A stretch of DNA of 64,000 nt from Alphaproteobacteria bacterium (GTDB taxonomy: Bacteria; Pseudomonadota; Alphaproteobacteria; Micavibrionales; Micavibrionaceae): positions 24,287-88,286 of the forward strand of contig JAESRE010000015.1 in assembly GCA_016764775.1 (NCBI GenBank), written 5' to 3'. The translations under genes and the position numbers were made by a program. Within the stretch, counting starts at the first letter, position 1, and each line of letters starts with the position of its first letter. The notes beneath the pieces were generated by a model that was not told where the DNA came from, did no database searches, and saw only the letters and a list, made by a program, of their open reading frames with translations. Below are positions 54,664 to 64,000 of the stretch, piece after piece.

Positions 54664-57600
54664 ATACGCCGCCATCGTCCTCGAATACGGTTCAGAAGCA
54701 TGTTTCAAACGGTTCATCTGAACCGCAAACAATACGAAACGACGAGTCCCGCCCTCTCGACCCCAATGTTTTACAGGGCCGCGCCGCAAACCCCGAAAAG
54801 TCAGTATGGGTAAGCGCTTCAGCGGGCACAGGAAAGACAAAAGTTCTGACAGACAGGGTTTTAAGGCTGCTTTTACCCCGCGCATCAGGTGAACCGGGCT
54901 GCAAGGCCCATAAAATTCTCTGCCTGACCTTCACAAAAGCGGGCGCAGGGGAAATGGCTCTGCGGATTTCAAAAACACTGGCCGAATGGGCCGTCATGGA
55001 AGACGCCTCACTCAGCGAGACCTTACAGAAATTACTCGACCGCGAGATCAAAACCGACGATATGCGCGCGGCACGAAAACTATTCGCCGATGTCGTCGAT
55101 GTGCCGGGCGGCCTGAAAATCATGACCATCCACTCTTTTTGCCAATCTGTGCTTGGCCGCTTCCCGCTGGAGGCAGGGATCAGCCCGAACTTCACGGTAT
55201 TGGAAGACATGCAGGCCCAAACCTTGCTGACACGGGCTATTCAAAGTGGCCTGCAAACGAGCGATGTACCGACAAGCTCCACACAAAAAGCACTGGATCA
55301 TGTCGCAGCCACAATCAACGAAGAACAATTTACCAGCATTATCAAAGACATCATCCGCGAACGCGGACAGTTCGAAAAAGTTCTGAAGCGCCATTTCGGC
55401 GTTGAGGGCATATACACCGCTATATGTGCGATGCTCAACATCCAGCCTGACCAAAGCACGACAGAGTATCTGGCAGGCCAGTGTGATGAGCCCGCCTTTG
55501 ACAAAGACGGGCTTCTGTCCGCTGCCAGAGCCTTAATCGATATCGGGTCCGCCAAAACCGACGCGCCAAACGGCGAGCTTATTGCAAGCTGGCTCAGCGT
55601 CCCTACCGAAGAGCGCATCAAGACATTCCATGCATATAAGGGCGCATTCCTGACTCAAAAGAACGAGAAACGTGCCAAACTTGCGACAAAAGCCGTTACA
55701 GAAGCCGCACCTGATGCATTGGACGTGCTGGACCGTGAAGCCGAGCGGGTTTTGCAGATTCTCGACACCCTCAATGCCATCGAAAACGCAGCCCTCACAC
55801 GGGACGTTTTAACCCTCGGTCAGAACATATTATCCCGCTACGAAGAGTTAAAAGCCGCGCAAAACGCACTCGATTTTGATGACCTCATTCTGCGTACCCT
55901 TGCTTTGCTCAAAGGCGAGACGATGGAGATTAATATCGAGCAAGCGAGTAGCTGGGTGCATTACAAACTGGATCAGGGACTGGACCATATCCTGATCGAC
56001 GAGGCACAGGACACCAACCCCGAACAATGGCAGATTGTCGAAGCGTTATGTACGGAATTTTACGAGAATTCAGCTAATAACGATACTAATCGAAGCGTAT
56101 TTACAGTTGGCGATAAGAAGCAGTCTATCTATAGTTTCCAAAGAGCATCGCCGGACGAATTCGACAGGATGATGAAAAGCTTCGAAGCCAAGACATTACA
56201 GGCCGACATGCAGTGGGACGACGTCCCGATGGACATTTCCTTCCGCTCCGTGCGCAGTATTCTGGAATGTGTGAATGCCGTTTTCGAGTCAGACGAAGCC
56301 AGAGACGGGCTCGAAGATAAGCCTCTCAAACACTCCGCATTCCGGCGGGGTCAGGCGGGTCACGTTGAACTCTGGCCGCTTTTCGAAAGTGACGAAAAAG
56401 ACGAACTGCCGCTATGGTCTGTCATTAACGATGCCCAAGAATCCTTAAGCGCACAGACCAAGCTGGCCCAGCACATCGCCGCGCAAGCCAAGCAATGGAT
56501 AAATGCTGAAAAGCTGGAATCGCATGACCGCACCATCAAAGCCGGCGATATCATGATTTTGGTCCGTACACGGTCCGCACTCGTCCACCATATCGCGCGT
56601 GCCCTGAAAGATAACGGCATCCCCGTCAGCGGTCTGGACCGCATGGTGCTCAACACCGAACTGGTGATCGAGGATTTGATCGCCATCGCGCAAATGGCCA
56701 TCCAGCCTCATGATGACCTGACGCTCGCAACCGTACTGAAATCGCCGTTTATCGGTATGAATGAGGATGCGTTATTCACGTTGTGTAATGGGCGCGGCGA
56801 AATCTCCGTCTGGTCAGCCCTGCATAAATCAACGCATGAAACGATAAAGGACTACCTGTCCTCGCTGGTTCATTTAGCCGGTTCAATGACGCCATTTGAG
56901 TTTATTATGCACCTTTTGCACACCCCCTGCCCCGCGCATGAGGCCAGCGGCTTACAGGCCCTCAAGGCTCGATTAGGAAATGATGTCATTGACCCGATCA
57001 ACGAGTTTCTGACGCAATCACAGAATTACGAGCGTATCGAAACACCGAGCCTGCTCAAATTTCTTCATGCCTTACGTAACCAGACAACCGAGATCAAACG
57101 CGACCATGAAGAAGAAGGCGACGTAGTGCGTATTATGACCGTGCACGGCTCCAAAGGCCTGCAAGCACCGATCGTTATACTGCCCGATACCACGGGTGGT
57201 GTCGCCAGCGCACCTTCCCGTGCCGAAAAGCGTCTTCTCTGGCCGGATCAGAGCGGCCTTGGCTTACCGCTATGGTCACCGCGAAAAGATATGGATTGCA
57301 CCACCTATCGTGACGGGATGGCCCATCTGGATCACAGACTGGAACAGGAATACCGCCGCTTGCTGTATGTTGCTATGACACGCGCCGAAGACCGCCTGTA
57401 TGTTGGCGGCGCCCTGAGCGGCCGAAGCAAGGACGGTACAGCGCCTGATAATTGTTGGTATTCTCTTATTCAAAACGGCATTACGCGTCACGAGGGACAT
57501 GAAGAGACAGAAGACGGGCGGCTTATTCTGGCCCATCCGCAAACCAATAATCCCGATAAAACCGCGAAAAAAAGCGAAAAAGAAAACCCAGAGACCACCT

Positions 57601-58202
57601 CTCTGCCCGTCTGGGCACATCAACGCATCAAGGACGAAGCGCAAACACACAGCATCCTGCGCCCCTCCCATATCGACGATTCTGCCCTGTCCCCGTTAGA
57701 AAGCAGCGATAATCACCGCTTCTTGCGCGGAAACCTGACGCATAAACTGTTACAAATTTTGCCCGATATCGAAGACAGCCAGCGTGAACAAGCGGCTAAA
57801 ACCTTCCTGCAACGCTTCGGTACGGCACTTTCAGACGACATTCATGCCGATATCACCAAGGAAACGCTCGATATCCTGCGTAATCCCGAATTTTCGGCCC
57901 TGTTCGGCCCCGATTCGCAAGCCGAAGTCCCGATTACCGGCCTGATAGAGAATCAGAACGGTCAAAAACAGCAAGTCAGCGGCCAGATCGACCGCCTGCT
58001 GATCAAGAATGATAAAATTCTGATCGTGGATTATAAAACCAACCGCCCCCCACCACAGGATGAGGCGGATATTCCCGCAATTTACACGCAGCAAATGCAC
58101 ACCTATGCGGCTGTTTTAAAACAAATTTACCCCGCAAAACCCGTAAGGGCGTATTTGCTGTGGACCGACGGCCCCCGCCTGATGCAGGTGGATACCTCTT
58201 GA
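54660..58202 (+). CDS. addA: Double-strand break repair helicase AddA
   Basis: An 1180-residue UvrD-like helicase-nuclease, starting at the ATG at 54660, which has GAGGAGGA upstream and overlaps the addB stop. Walker A is SASAGTGKTKVLTDRVLRLL, then LTFTKAGAGEMALRI, FDDLILRTLALL, ILIDEAQDTNPEQW, GDKKQSIYSFQRA, IMTVHGSKGLQAPIVIL and YVAMTRAEDRLYV. The C-terminal nuclease has LIVDYKTNRPPP. All helicase motifs are intact. trxA follows after 55 nt. Confidence 0.97.
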   Translation: MNTPPSSSNTVQKHVSNGSSEPQTIRNDESRPLDPNVLQGRAANPEKSVWVSASAGTGKTKVLTDRVLRLLLPRASGEPGCKAHKILCLTFTKAGAGEMALRISKTLAEWAVMEDASLSETLQKLLDREIKTDDMRAARKLFADVVDVPGGLKIMTIHSFCQSVLGRFPLEAGISPNFTVLEDMQAQTLLTRAIQSGLQTSDVPTSSTQKALDHVAATINEEQFTSIIKDIIRERGQFEKVLKRHFGVEGIYTAICAMLNIQPDQSTTEYLAGQCDEPAFDKDGLLSAARALIDIGSAKTDAPNGELIASWLSVPTEERIKTFHAYKGAFLTQKNEKRAKLATKAVTEAAPDALDVLDREAERVLQILDTLNAIENAALTRDVLTLGQNILSRYEELKAAQNALDFDDLILRTLALLKGETMEINIEQASSWVHYKLDQGLDHILIDEAQDTNPEQWQIVEALCTEFYENSANNDTNRSVFTVGDKKQSIYSFQRASPDEFDRMMKSFEAKTLQADMQWDDVPMDISFRSVRSILECVNAVFESDEARDGLEDKPLKHSAFRRGQAGHVELWPLFESDEKDELPLWSVINDAQESLSAQTKLAQHIAAQAKQWINAEKLESHDRTIKAGDIMILVRTRSALVHHIARALKDNGIPVSGLDRMVLNTELVIEDLIAIAQMAIQPHDDLTLATVLKSPFIGMNEDALFTLCNGRGEISVWSALHKSTHETIKDYLSSLVHLAGSMTPFEFIMHLLHTPCPAHEASGLQALKARLGNDVIDPINEFLTQSQNYERIETPSLLKFLHALRNQTTEIKRDHEEEGDVVRIMTVHGSKGLQAPIVILPDTTGGVASAPSRAEKRLLWPDQSGLGLPLWSPRKDMDCTTYRDGMAHLDHRLEQEYRRLLYVAMTRAEDRLYVGGALSGRSKDGTAPDNCWYSLIQNGITRHEGHEETEDGRLILAHPQTNNPDKTAKKSEKENPETTSLPVWAHQRIKDEAQTHSILRPSHIDDSALSPLESSDNHRFLRGNLTHKLLQILPDIEDSQREQAAKTFLQRFGTALSDDIHADITKETLDILRNPEFSALFGPDSQAEVPITGLIENQNGQKQQVSGQIDRLLIKNDKILIVDYKTNRPPPQDEADIPAIYTQQMHTYAAVLKQIYPAKPVRAYLLWTDGPRLMQVDTS

Positions 58203-58257
58203 TCATCGAAGCTGTTAGCCTATAGTTAAATTGAGTAACTGTTTTGAAAGGAAAGCC

Positions 58258-58578
58258 ATGTCTAGTGTAGCCGTAAATGATACAGATTTTGAATCCGAAG
58301 TATTGAACGCTGATAAACCCGTTGTTGTCGATTTCTGGGCGGAGTGGTGCGGCCCTTGTAAGCAGCTTTCCCCGGTTGTTGATGAGCTTGCCAACGAGCT
58401 TAAAGACAGCGTGAAAGTCGTCAAAGTCAATATCGATGAAGCGCCCGAAGCCCCGACAAAATACGGTGTACGCGGCGTCCCGACATTGATGATTTTCAAG
58501 GACGGACAGGTTGTCGACACACGCGTCGGCGGCATGCCCAAATCACAACTGCAGGACTGGATTGCAGGTCAGGTTTAA
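58258..58578 (+). CDS. trxA: Thioredoxin 1
   Basis: A 106-residue thiol-disulfide reductant with the active site WAEWCGPCKQL and the cis-proline motif GVPTLMIFKDG. The ATG at 58258 has GAAAGGAAAG upstream and fits the family length; an earlier in-frame start at 58231 is not needed. Order addB-addA-trxA is usual in alphaproteobacteria. It ends in a bidirectional terminator. Confidence 0.97.
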   Translation: MSSVAVNDTDFESEVLNADKPVVVDFWAEWCGPCKQLSPVVDELANELKDSVKVVKVNIDEAPEAPTKYGVRGVPTLMIFKDGQVVDTRVGGMPKSQLQDWIAGQV

Positions 58579-58596
58579 AATTAAGACTCTTGAACT

Positions 58597-58627
58597 TAAA
58601 AAGAGGCCTTAAACGGCCTCTTTTTTT
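58597..58627. terminator. Bidirectional terminator between trxA and infC
   Basis: A stem AAGAGGCC/GGCCTCTT (58601-58608 with 58615-58622) is flanked by A-runs and T-runs on both sides. It ends trxA on the plus strand and, overlapping the infC stop, the infC transcript on the minus strand. Confidence 0.9.
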
Positions 58628-59174
58628 ATTTCTGACTATCAGCGGATAGAACCATGATGATCTGTCGGCCTTCCATTTTCGGCGCCAGATCCACCTTACC
58701 GACATCGTCTAATTCTTCGATCATGCGTTTGAGCAGATCCATACCGATGTCCTGGTGGGCCATTTCACGACCACGGAAACGCATGGTCACTTTGACCTTA
58801 TCGCCATTGCTCAGGAATTTACGCGCGTTACGCATCTTCACCTGGTAATCATGCTCTTCGATACCCGGGCGAATCTTCACTTCCTTAACATCGACTGTTT
58901 TCTGTTTTTTACGGGCTTCAGCAGCTTTTTTCTGCTGTTCGTATTTGTACTTGCCGTAATCGAGGATTTTACAAACCGGTGGGCTTGCGTTCGGAGAAAC
59001 TTCGACGAGATCGAGACCGGCTTCTTCTGCTAGCGCAACAGCTTTGGCAACAGACATAACGCCTTGCATTTCGCCGTCCTCGTCCACAAGGCGGACTTCG
59101 TCGGCTTTAATGTCATGATTGATGCGGACACCATCATCTTTTCTGGGCGGGCGGTTATTCATAGGTCTTGCGAT
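58626..59174 (-). CDS. infC: Translation initiation factor IF-3, probable AUC start
   Basis: IF-3 keeps ribosomal subunits apart and checks start codons. Signatures are [44 protein letters not shown] and [20 protein letters not shown], cited in part. The conventional ATG at 59162 has its AAGGAG 20 nt away. An in-frame ATC at 59174-59172 lies 8 nt after AAGGAG and adds I/M-A-R-P before MNNRPP. infC starting with a rare codon (AUU in E. coli, read poorly when IF-3 is plentiful) is a known autoregulatory device, so ATC is preferred. The protein is then 182 residues. Confidence 0.9.
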   Translation of the reverse strand: MARPMNNRPPRKDDGVRINHDIKADEVRLVDEDGEMQGVMSVAKAVALAEEAGLDLVEVSPNASPPVCKILDYGKYKYEQQKKAAEARKKQKTVDVKEVKIRPGIEEHDYQVKMRNARKFLSNGDKVKVTMRFRGREMAHQDIGMDLLKRMIEELDDVGKVDLAPKMEGRQIIMVLSADSQK

Positions 59175-59188
59175 TTCAAACTCTCCTT
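59172..59188 (-). promoter_or_regulatory. Ribosome site that selects an AUC start for infC
   Basis: AAGGAG (59188-59183), then 8 nt, then ATC (59174-59172), which is in frame with IF-3. The next ATG in frame is 12 nt further, an unfavourable 20 nt from the site. Confidence 0.7.
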
Positions 59189-59222
59189 CATGTTGTTTGG
59201 ATGATTAGATCAATGCATAAAT

Positions 59223-59239
59223 ACTTTACCAAGTAAAGT
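59223..59239 (-). promoter_or_regulatory. Small hairpin in the infC leader
   Basis: ACTTTAC and GTAAAGT form a perfect 7-bp stem around CAA about 35 nt before the infC ribosome site. It is AT-rich, so weak; it could be a leader structure or an operator dyad. Confidence 0.35.
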
Positions 59240-59292
59240 CTTGATAAAGCCTTAAAAGGTGCAAACACGCGGCTTAGCAAGAAAATTGCGCA

Positions 59293-60210
59293 TCACGACT
59301 CGGGCAGAGGAATAAATTCTTCATCATTTTGCACCGGCTCAAAACGTCCTGCACGCCAGTCATCCTTCGCTTGCTCGATGCGATCCTTGCTGGAATGCAC
59401 GAAATTCCACCAGATATGACGCGGGCCGTCCGCGGCCTCACCACCAAGCACCATCATGCGTACGGGGGCATCACAGGCTTTGACCACGATTTTGTCACGC
59501 GGGCGCAAAACAAGCATCTGCATAGGCTCATACCGTGTGCCGTTGACCTCAATAGCACCGCCCATCGGGTATAACGCACGCTCTTCCGTATCATCAGGCA
59601 CTTCAAAAATTCCGCCCTGCTCCAGCTGCAGATCCAGATACAGCGTGTCGCAAAAACTTTGTATAGGCGATGTTTGGCCCCACAATGTGCCCATAATCAC
59701 CCGCGCCTTCACACCTTCATATTCAAGCTCGGGCATCGCGGACTTGTCTGTATGGGCAAAATTGGGCGTTGTTTCCTCATATTTCTGCGGTAAGGCCAAC
59801 CAGGACTGAATACCGAACATATCCGACGGCGTTTGGCGTATATCCTGCCCTGTGCGCTCTGAATGGGTAATACCCTGCCCTGCAGTCATCAAATTCACAT
59901 CACCGGCCTTAATACGTATGTCAGAGCCCAAAGAATCTTTATGGTCCAGCGTGCCTGAAAACAAATATGTCACGGTCGACAGCCCGATATGCGGATGCGG
60001 GCGTACATCCACGCCCTGTCCTGTCAAAAATTCGCCCGGCCCCATCTGGTCCCAGAAAATAAACGGTCCGATCATCTGACGGTCGCGACTCGGCAGAGCA
60101 CGATGCACTTCGAAATTCCCGATATCCCCCGTACGCGGCAGAATAACGGTCTCGATGCTATCCGCATCTTGATTTTCGCATTCAGGATCGATGTGTTGCA
60201 GTGTGCTCAT
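59293..60210 (-). CDS. Pirin family protein
   Basis: A 305-residue bicupin. The N-terminal metal site is seen in GVDVRPHPHIGLSTVTYLF and ITHSERT (three His and one Glu), with FIFWDQMGPGEF before it. Bacterial pirins include quercetin dioxygenases, but the true substrate is usually unknown. The C-terminal cupin carries AIEVNGTRYEPMQMLVL. No Shine-Dalgarno site is clear; TAAATT lies 8 nt before the ATG. It is downstream of tspO in the same direction. Confidence 0.92.
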   Translation of the reverse strand: MSTLQHIDPECENQDADSIETVILPRTGDIGNFEVHRALPSRDRQMIGPFIFWDQMGPGEFLTGQGVDVRPHPHIGLSTVTYLFSGTLDHKDSLGSDIRIKAGDVNLMTAGQGITHSERTGQDIRQTPSDMFGIQSWLALPQKYEETTPNFAHTDKSAMPELEYEGVKARVIMGTLWGQTSPIQSFCDTLYLDLQLEQGGIFEVPDDTEERALYPMGGAIEVNGTRYEPMQMLVLRPRDKIVVKACDAPVRMMVLGGEAADGPRHIWWNFVHSSKDRIEQAKDDWRAGRFEPVQNDEEFIPLPES

Positions 60211-60216
60211 ATGCTT

Positions 60217-60678
60217 TTAATTTAGAACCCAGATTGAGTAATTCAAATAGCCCGCGAAGCTGCCCCATAACAAGGTGGGTAAAACCAGCAAAGCGGGGAG
60301 TTTAAGGTTGGCTTTCCATGCGAGCACAATAAAGGCCAACATGGCGACGTCAAAGATAACGATCCAGATAAAGCCCGCCAAAACCAGATGCGCAGCGAAA
60401 AATACAAAGCTCCAGCCCCAATTTAACAGCATCTGCACCCAATAAGCTGCGAAAGCTATAGGCGCGGTTTTGCGAACCTGCCACATTTTCCAGCCCGCCA
60501 GCGCCAGTAATACATACAGAATGGTCCAGACAATCGGAAAGGCAATATCGGGTGGGTTAAGCGACGATTTTTCGAGGCTGTCGTACCACCCCATATTCTC
60601 GCGGGTAACCACGCCAATACCGTAGGAAATCGCTTGGTAAGCAATGATCCAGAGCGCAGGCTGTACGTATTTGTTCAT
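60217..60678 (-). CDS. tspO: TspO/MBR family protein
   Basis: A 153-residue, five-helix membrane protein that binds porphyrins or cholesterol-like ligands. Family motifs are SLNPPDIAFPIVWTILYVLLALAGW in part, with the aromatic-rich FPIVWTILY, QMLLNWGWSFVFFAAH and FAGYLNYSIWVLN. The length matches the family (about 155). It starts 2 nt after the thrS stop, so it is likely to be co-translated, although functionally unrelated. Confidence 0.93.
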   Translation of the reverse strand: MNKYVQPALWIIAYQAISYGIGVVTRENMGWYDSLEKSSLNPPDIAFPIVWTILYVLLALAGWKMWQVRKTAPIAFAAYWVQMLLNWGWSFVFFAAHLVLAGFIWIVIFDVAMLAFIVLAWKANLKLPALLVLPTLLWGSFAGYLNYSIWVLN

Positions 60679-60680
60679 GG

Positions 60681-62660
60681 CTAGAATGGAGGCTTGGCTT
60701 CGGCAGCCAGTTCTTCAATTGCTCGCTCGAGCTTTTCAACATGCTGCTTTTTAGAGCCTAAACGGCGGATGGCTACAGAGCCCTCCTGCGCTTCACGCTC
60801 ACCGACAACAAACAATGCCGGAACCTTCCCGACCGAATGCTCACGCACCTTGTAGTTGATCTTCTCGTTCCGCGTATCCAACTCGACACGGATACCCGCT
60901 TCTTTCAAAGCTTCATAAACTTCTTCGGCATAGCCGTCAGCGGTTTCGGTAATTGTGGCCACGACACACTGTGTCGGCGCCAACCATAACGGCAGCTTGC
61001 CTGCATAGTTTTCGATCATCACGCCGATAAAACGCTCCAAAGAGCCGAGAATCGCACGGTGAAGCATGACAGGGCGGTGTTTTTCGCCGTCTTGGCCGAT
61101 ATAGTTCGCATCCAGACGCTCGGGCAGGTTGAAATCAAGCTGCAATGTACCGCATTGCCATGTACGTCCGATCGCATCACGGATCTGGTAATCGATTTTC
61201 GGGCCATAGAACGCGCCTTCACCCGGATCCTCGCGGAATTCCAAACCTGTCTGCTGCAGAGCTTCGCGCAAGCCTTCTTCGGCCTTGTCCCACAACTCGT
61301 CGGAACCGACACGCATTTCAGGGCGAAGCGAGAGCGCAACAGCCACGTCTTCAAAACCCAAGTCGCGATAGACATTTTGCAGCAATTCACAGAACGCAAC
61401 AGCTTCTTCGGTGATCTGGTCCTCACGGCAGAAGATATGCGCATCATCCTGTGTAAATTGGCGTACACGCATCAAACCATGCAAGGCGCCGTGTGCTTCG
61501 TTACGGTGACAGCAACCAAATTCCGCCAAACGCAGCGGCAAATCACGATAGGATTTAATACCTTGGTTGAACACCTGCACGTGTGCGGGGCAGTTCATTG
61601 GCTTCAACGCCATCAACTTCTCGAATGCCTTGTCAGAAACAACAGGCCCATCTTCTTCCGTGTTCGGCACTTCATCGGGCACCACAAACATGTTTTCGCG
61701 GTATTTACCCCAGTGACCGGACTTTTCCCACAGCTTGTTATCAATCAGCTGCGGTGTCTTGATCTCTTTATACCCTGCATCCTGCAGACGACGGCGTATA
61801 TAACCTTCCATCTGGTTATAGATGGTGAAACCTTTCGGGTGCCAGAATACGGAGCCTTGCGCTTCCTGCTGGAAATGGAACAAATCCATTTCTTGTCCCA
61901 GTTTGCGGTGGTCACGTTTCTCGGCTTCCTCCAACTGGTGCAAGTACGCTTTCAACTCTTTATCATCGCGCCAAGCTGTGCCGTAAATACGGGTCAACAT
62001 GGCCTTGTCACTGTCACCGCGCCAATACGCACCCGCAACTTTCAGCAATTTAAACGCTGTACCGACCTGTTTGACAGACGGCATATGCGGCCCGCGACAC
62101 AGGTCAAGCCATTCACCCTGACGGTAAATCTTGATCTCTTCCGTTTCAGGTAAGTCTTCGATCAACTCGGCCTTGTACGCCTCGCCCTTATCCTTGAAAT
62201 ATTTAATCGCTTCATCACGATCCCAGACCTCGCGCTCGAACGCTGCGCCGCGTTCGACGATTTTGCGCATCTCTTTTTCGATCGCTTCAAAATCTTCGGT
62301 AGAGAACGGCTCATTACGCGCAAAGTCGTAATAGAAACCGTTTTCGATTGTCGGCCCGATGGTAACCTGTGTCCCGGGGAACAGGTTCTGCACCGCCTCG
62401 GCCAACACGTGCGCGGCATCGTGACGGATCAGCTCCAATGCATCCTCGTCCTTACGCGTCACAATGGCCACTGAAGCATCACCCGTTATCGGCAATGACA
62501 GATCGCTCAGCTCTCCGTTAACACGGATAGCCAGCGCGGCTTTGGCTAGTGATTTGGAAATACTCTCGGCGATTTCAAATCCCGTTACACCAGCCGCATA
62601 TTCACGGCTGGCACCATCGGGAAGAGTAATCTGGATGTCGTTTGTCGCTGTTTGTCCCAT
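60681..62660 (-). CDS. thrS: Threonyl-tRNA synthetase
   Basis: A 659-residue class II synthetase. The TGS domain ([11 protein letters not shown] ...) is followed by the editing domain with [17 protein letters not shown]. The core has the zinc ligands in [10 protein letters not shown] and [15 protein letters not shown], and [20 protein letters not shown] in motif 3, given in part. The anticodon-binding domain is at the end ([16 protein letters not shown]). Order thrS ... infC on one strand is classical, here with tspO and pirin between them. Confidence 0.98.
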   Translation of the reverse strand: MGQTATNDIQITLPDGASREYAAGVTGFEIAESISKSLAKAALAIRVNGELSDLSLPITGDASVAIVTRKDEDALELIRHDAAHVLAEAVQNLFPGTQVTIGPTIENGFYYDFARNEPFSTEDFEAIEKEMRKIVERGAAFEREVWDRDEAIKYFKDKGEAYKAELIEDLPETEEIKIYRQGEWLDLCRGPHMPSVKQVGTAFKLLKVAGAYWRGDSDKAMLTRIYGTAWRDDKELKAYLHQLEEAEKRDHRKLGQEMDLFHFQQEAQGSVFWHPKGFTIYNQMEGYIRRRLQDAGYKEIKTPQLIDNKLWEKSGHWGKYRENMFVVPDEVPNTEEDGPVVSDKAFEKLMALKPMNCPAHVQVFNQGIKSYRDLPLRLAEFGCCHRNEAHGALHGLMRVRQFTQDDAHIFCREDQITEEAVAFCELLQNVYRDLGFEDVAVALSLRPEMRVGSDELWDKAEEGLREALQQTGLEFREDPGEGAFYGPKIDYQIRDAIGRTWQCGTLQLDFNLPERLDANYIGQDGEKHRPVMLHRAILGSLERFIGVMIENYAGKLPLWLAPTQCVVATITETADGYAEEVYEALKEAGIRVELDTRNEKINYKVREHSVGKVPALFVVGEREAQEGSVAIRRLGSKKQHVEKLERAIEELAAEAKPPF

Positions 62661-62672
62661 AACTTAAGGAAA

Positions 62673-64000
62673 CTAGCGCTCGTTCATGGCGTTATCAAGC
62701 GTTTTGATGAACGGTTTGAGCAGATATTGCATCACAGTCTTCTCGCCGGTCAGAATATCGACCGAAGCCACCATACCTGTCGTGATCGGCAAGACTTCAC
62801 CATTACGTACCAATTCGGTCTTCTCGGTACGCAATTTCACGCGGTAATAACTGCTTCCGTCCTCTTCTTCGAACGTATCGGCGGAAATATCGACAAGCTT
62901 GCCTTCCAGCCCGCCATAGATCGAGAAATCATAAGCCGTCAGCTTGATAATCGCATCCTGCCCGGGGAAAATGAACGCACGGTCGGATGGACGGACCTTC
63001 GCCTCGATAATCAACTGGTCGTCTTTCGGAACAATCTTGATGATGTCTTCGCCCGGACGAACAACCCCGCCGATCGTATTGGTGGTAATCTCCTGAATCG
63101 TGCCGTTCACCGGTGATTTTAAAACCGTACGTCCTTTACGTTCTTGCAATGCGGCCAGACGTTCCTTGATCTCGTTAATCTCGATCAACTTTGCGGAAAG
63201 CTCCGCCTGTGCTTGCGCTTGTGCGGTTTGTTTAACCTCATCAATACGGGCGCGGGCTTCTTCGATAGCAGACCGAATACGCGGCACATTTGAGGAATAA
63301 CTGTTCAGCTCGGCTGTCTTTTCCTTGATTACACGTTCGAGCTGGAGCAATTCCATCTGCGGGGCCGAACCACGCTCAACCAATGGCCGCACCATGTTCA
63401 TTTCCTCACGCTGCAAGGCGATCACCCCGCGCGTATCGGCAATACGCGTATTCATCTCGCGCAACTCTGCTTCACGCTGGCTCAGCTGCTGCTCCAGAAC
63501 GTTCACCTGTGTTTGCAAAGATTGTCTGTTTGCACGGAACGCGTTCAGTTCCTCGGTCACGCTTTGCGGCGCGCCTTTCATTACTTCTTCGGGAAACTCG
63601 ACGGTGGCTTTACCCTCGGCTTCGGCGGATAAACGGGTAATCGACGCCAACAAGCCAAGATAACGAACCTCGTTCGCACCCAGATCGGATGTGGCTTCGA
63701 TCGCATTCAAGCGCATCAGGGGTTGCCCCGCCTCCACGATATCGCCTTCGCGCGCCATAATCTCTTCTACAATTCCGGCATCGAGGCTTTGCAGCGCCTG
63801 TACGTCACTGGATGGCACAACCTTGCCCTCACCGCGTGTAACCTCATCCAGCTTGGCTACATTAGCCCATACAATAAAGATCGTGATGAAGGAACATATA
63901 GCCAGTAACAGGAAATGCTTGGATAACGGCAAATCATCATCGGTATCGAACAACGCCAACGCATGGGCATGGGCTTTACCGGCTTGCTGCGCGGCCCAGC
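62673..64000 (-). CDS. HlyD-family membrane fusion protein of a type I secretion system (5' end outside window)
   Basis: The frame is open to the window edge, so at least 442 residues are encoded; the TTG at 63959 is not a convincing start. One membrane helix (HFLLLAICSFITIFIVWANV) is followed by EVTRGEGKVVPSSDVQALQSLDAGIVEEI, cited in part, the lipoyl half motif. A long coiled coil (~120-270) carries SQREAELREMN and QAQAQAELSAK. The C-terminal beta-barrel contains PVNGTIQEI and VRPGEDIIKIVPKDDQLIIEAKV in part. The ABC ATPase partner should lie just upstream, outside the window. Confidence 0.92.
   Translation of the reverse strand, partial: WAAQQAGKAHAHALALFDTDDDLPLSKHFLLLAICSFITIFIVWANVAKLDEVTRGEGKVVPSSDVQALQSLDAGIVEEIMAREGDIVEAGQPLMRLNAIEATSDLGANEVRYLGLLASITRLSAEAEGKATVEFPEEVMKGAPQSVTEELNAFRANRQSLQTQVNVLEQQLSQREAELREMNTRIADTRGVIALQREEMNMVRPLVERGSAPQMELLQLERVIKEKTAELNSYSSNVPRIRSAIEEARARIDEVKQTAQAQAQAELSAKLIEINEIKERLAALQERKGRTVLKSPVNGTIQEITTNTIGGVVRPGEDIIKIVPKDDQLIIEAKVRPSDRAFIFPGQDAIIKLTAYDFSIYGGLEGKLVDISADTFEEEDGSSYYRVKLRTEKTELVRNGEVLPITTGMVASVDILTGEKTVMQYLLKPFIKTLDNAMNER

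Noticed and set aside
61059..62153. 364-codon plus-strand frame
   Set aside because: It is antisense to the conserved core of thrS and has a shadow-type composition.
63957..63959. TTG at 63959 as the start of the HlyD-family gene
   Set aside because: The frame stays open to the window edge with plausible protein sequence, so the true start is upstream.
1..64000. CRISPR arrays, insertion sequences, integrases or prophage blocks
   Set aside because: No spaced direct repeats, transposase or integrase motifs, or terminal inverted repeats were seen.

Overview
This window looks like a chromosomal segment of a Gram-negative alphaproteobacterium of roughly 50% G+C. The evidence is gene families and gene order: the kdsD-lptC-lptA-lptB-rpoN-hpf-ptsN string, the Hsp20/DUF1150 pair, the aroA-cmk-rpsA-ihfB-lapA and trpF-trpB-trpA-accD-folC blocks, a ChvI/ChvG-RapZ-AhcY neighbourhood, a DivL-like tyrosine 'kinase' beside tsaE, and AddA/AddB instead of RecBCD. 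The exact lineage cannot be fixed by reading. A 1010-residue dual peptidoglycan hydrolase and many lineage-specific small proteins suggest a less-studied clade.

Layout. 0-6.7 kb: the tail of a probable pheA, a small tandem-repeat protein, ftsK, lolA, recR, a small unknown and a degenerate REC/GGDEF-like regulator. 6.8-17.2 kb: tRNA-Leu(CAG), a short RNase D, then LPS synthesis/export genes and the sigma-54/hibernation/PTS-Ntr genes. This string is interrupted between hpf and ptsN by the large hydrolase gene on the other strand. 17.2-24.3 kb: DUF1150-hsp20, a zinc-ribbon protein, cysS, folE, a REC protein, pyrC and a methyltransferase of a mostly Bacteroidetes type. 24.5-31.7 kb: a GGDEF/EAL protein, aroA-cmk-rpsA, ihfB and lapA. 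31.7-39.3 kb: pyrF, trpF, a TPP-riboswitch-like element, trpB, two inserted small genes, trpA, accD and folC. 39.3-45.7 kb: chvI-chvG-rapZ, a minus-strand cluster of small unknown genes where hprK/EIIA/HPr genes usually lie, ahcY and purU. 45.8-58.6 kb: a DUF4139 protein, a DivL homologue, tsaE, a MurU-like nucleotidyltransferase, addB, addA and trxA. 58.6-64 kb, all minus strand: infC, pirin, tspO, thrS and an HlyD-family secretion adaptor cut by the window edge.

The genes work together as several housekeeping modules: lipid A/LPS transport, tryptophan and pyrimidine synthesis, translation, double-strand break repair, and cell-envelope/cell-cycle signalling. The most unexpected signal is a complete TPP (THI-box) aptamer with an intrinsic terminator and a possible antiterminator pairing, directly upstream of trpB. 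Other notable points are a likely AUC start codon on infC, several starts without a Shine-Dalgarno sequence that carry a -10-like hexamer 7-8 nt upstream (possible leaderless mRNAs), a RapZ without the Walker A lysine, and the large dual hydrolase with duplicated binding-like modules.
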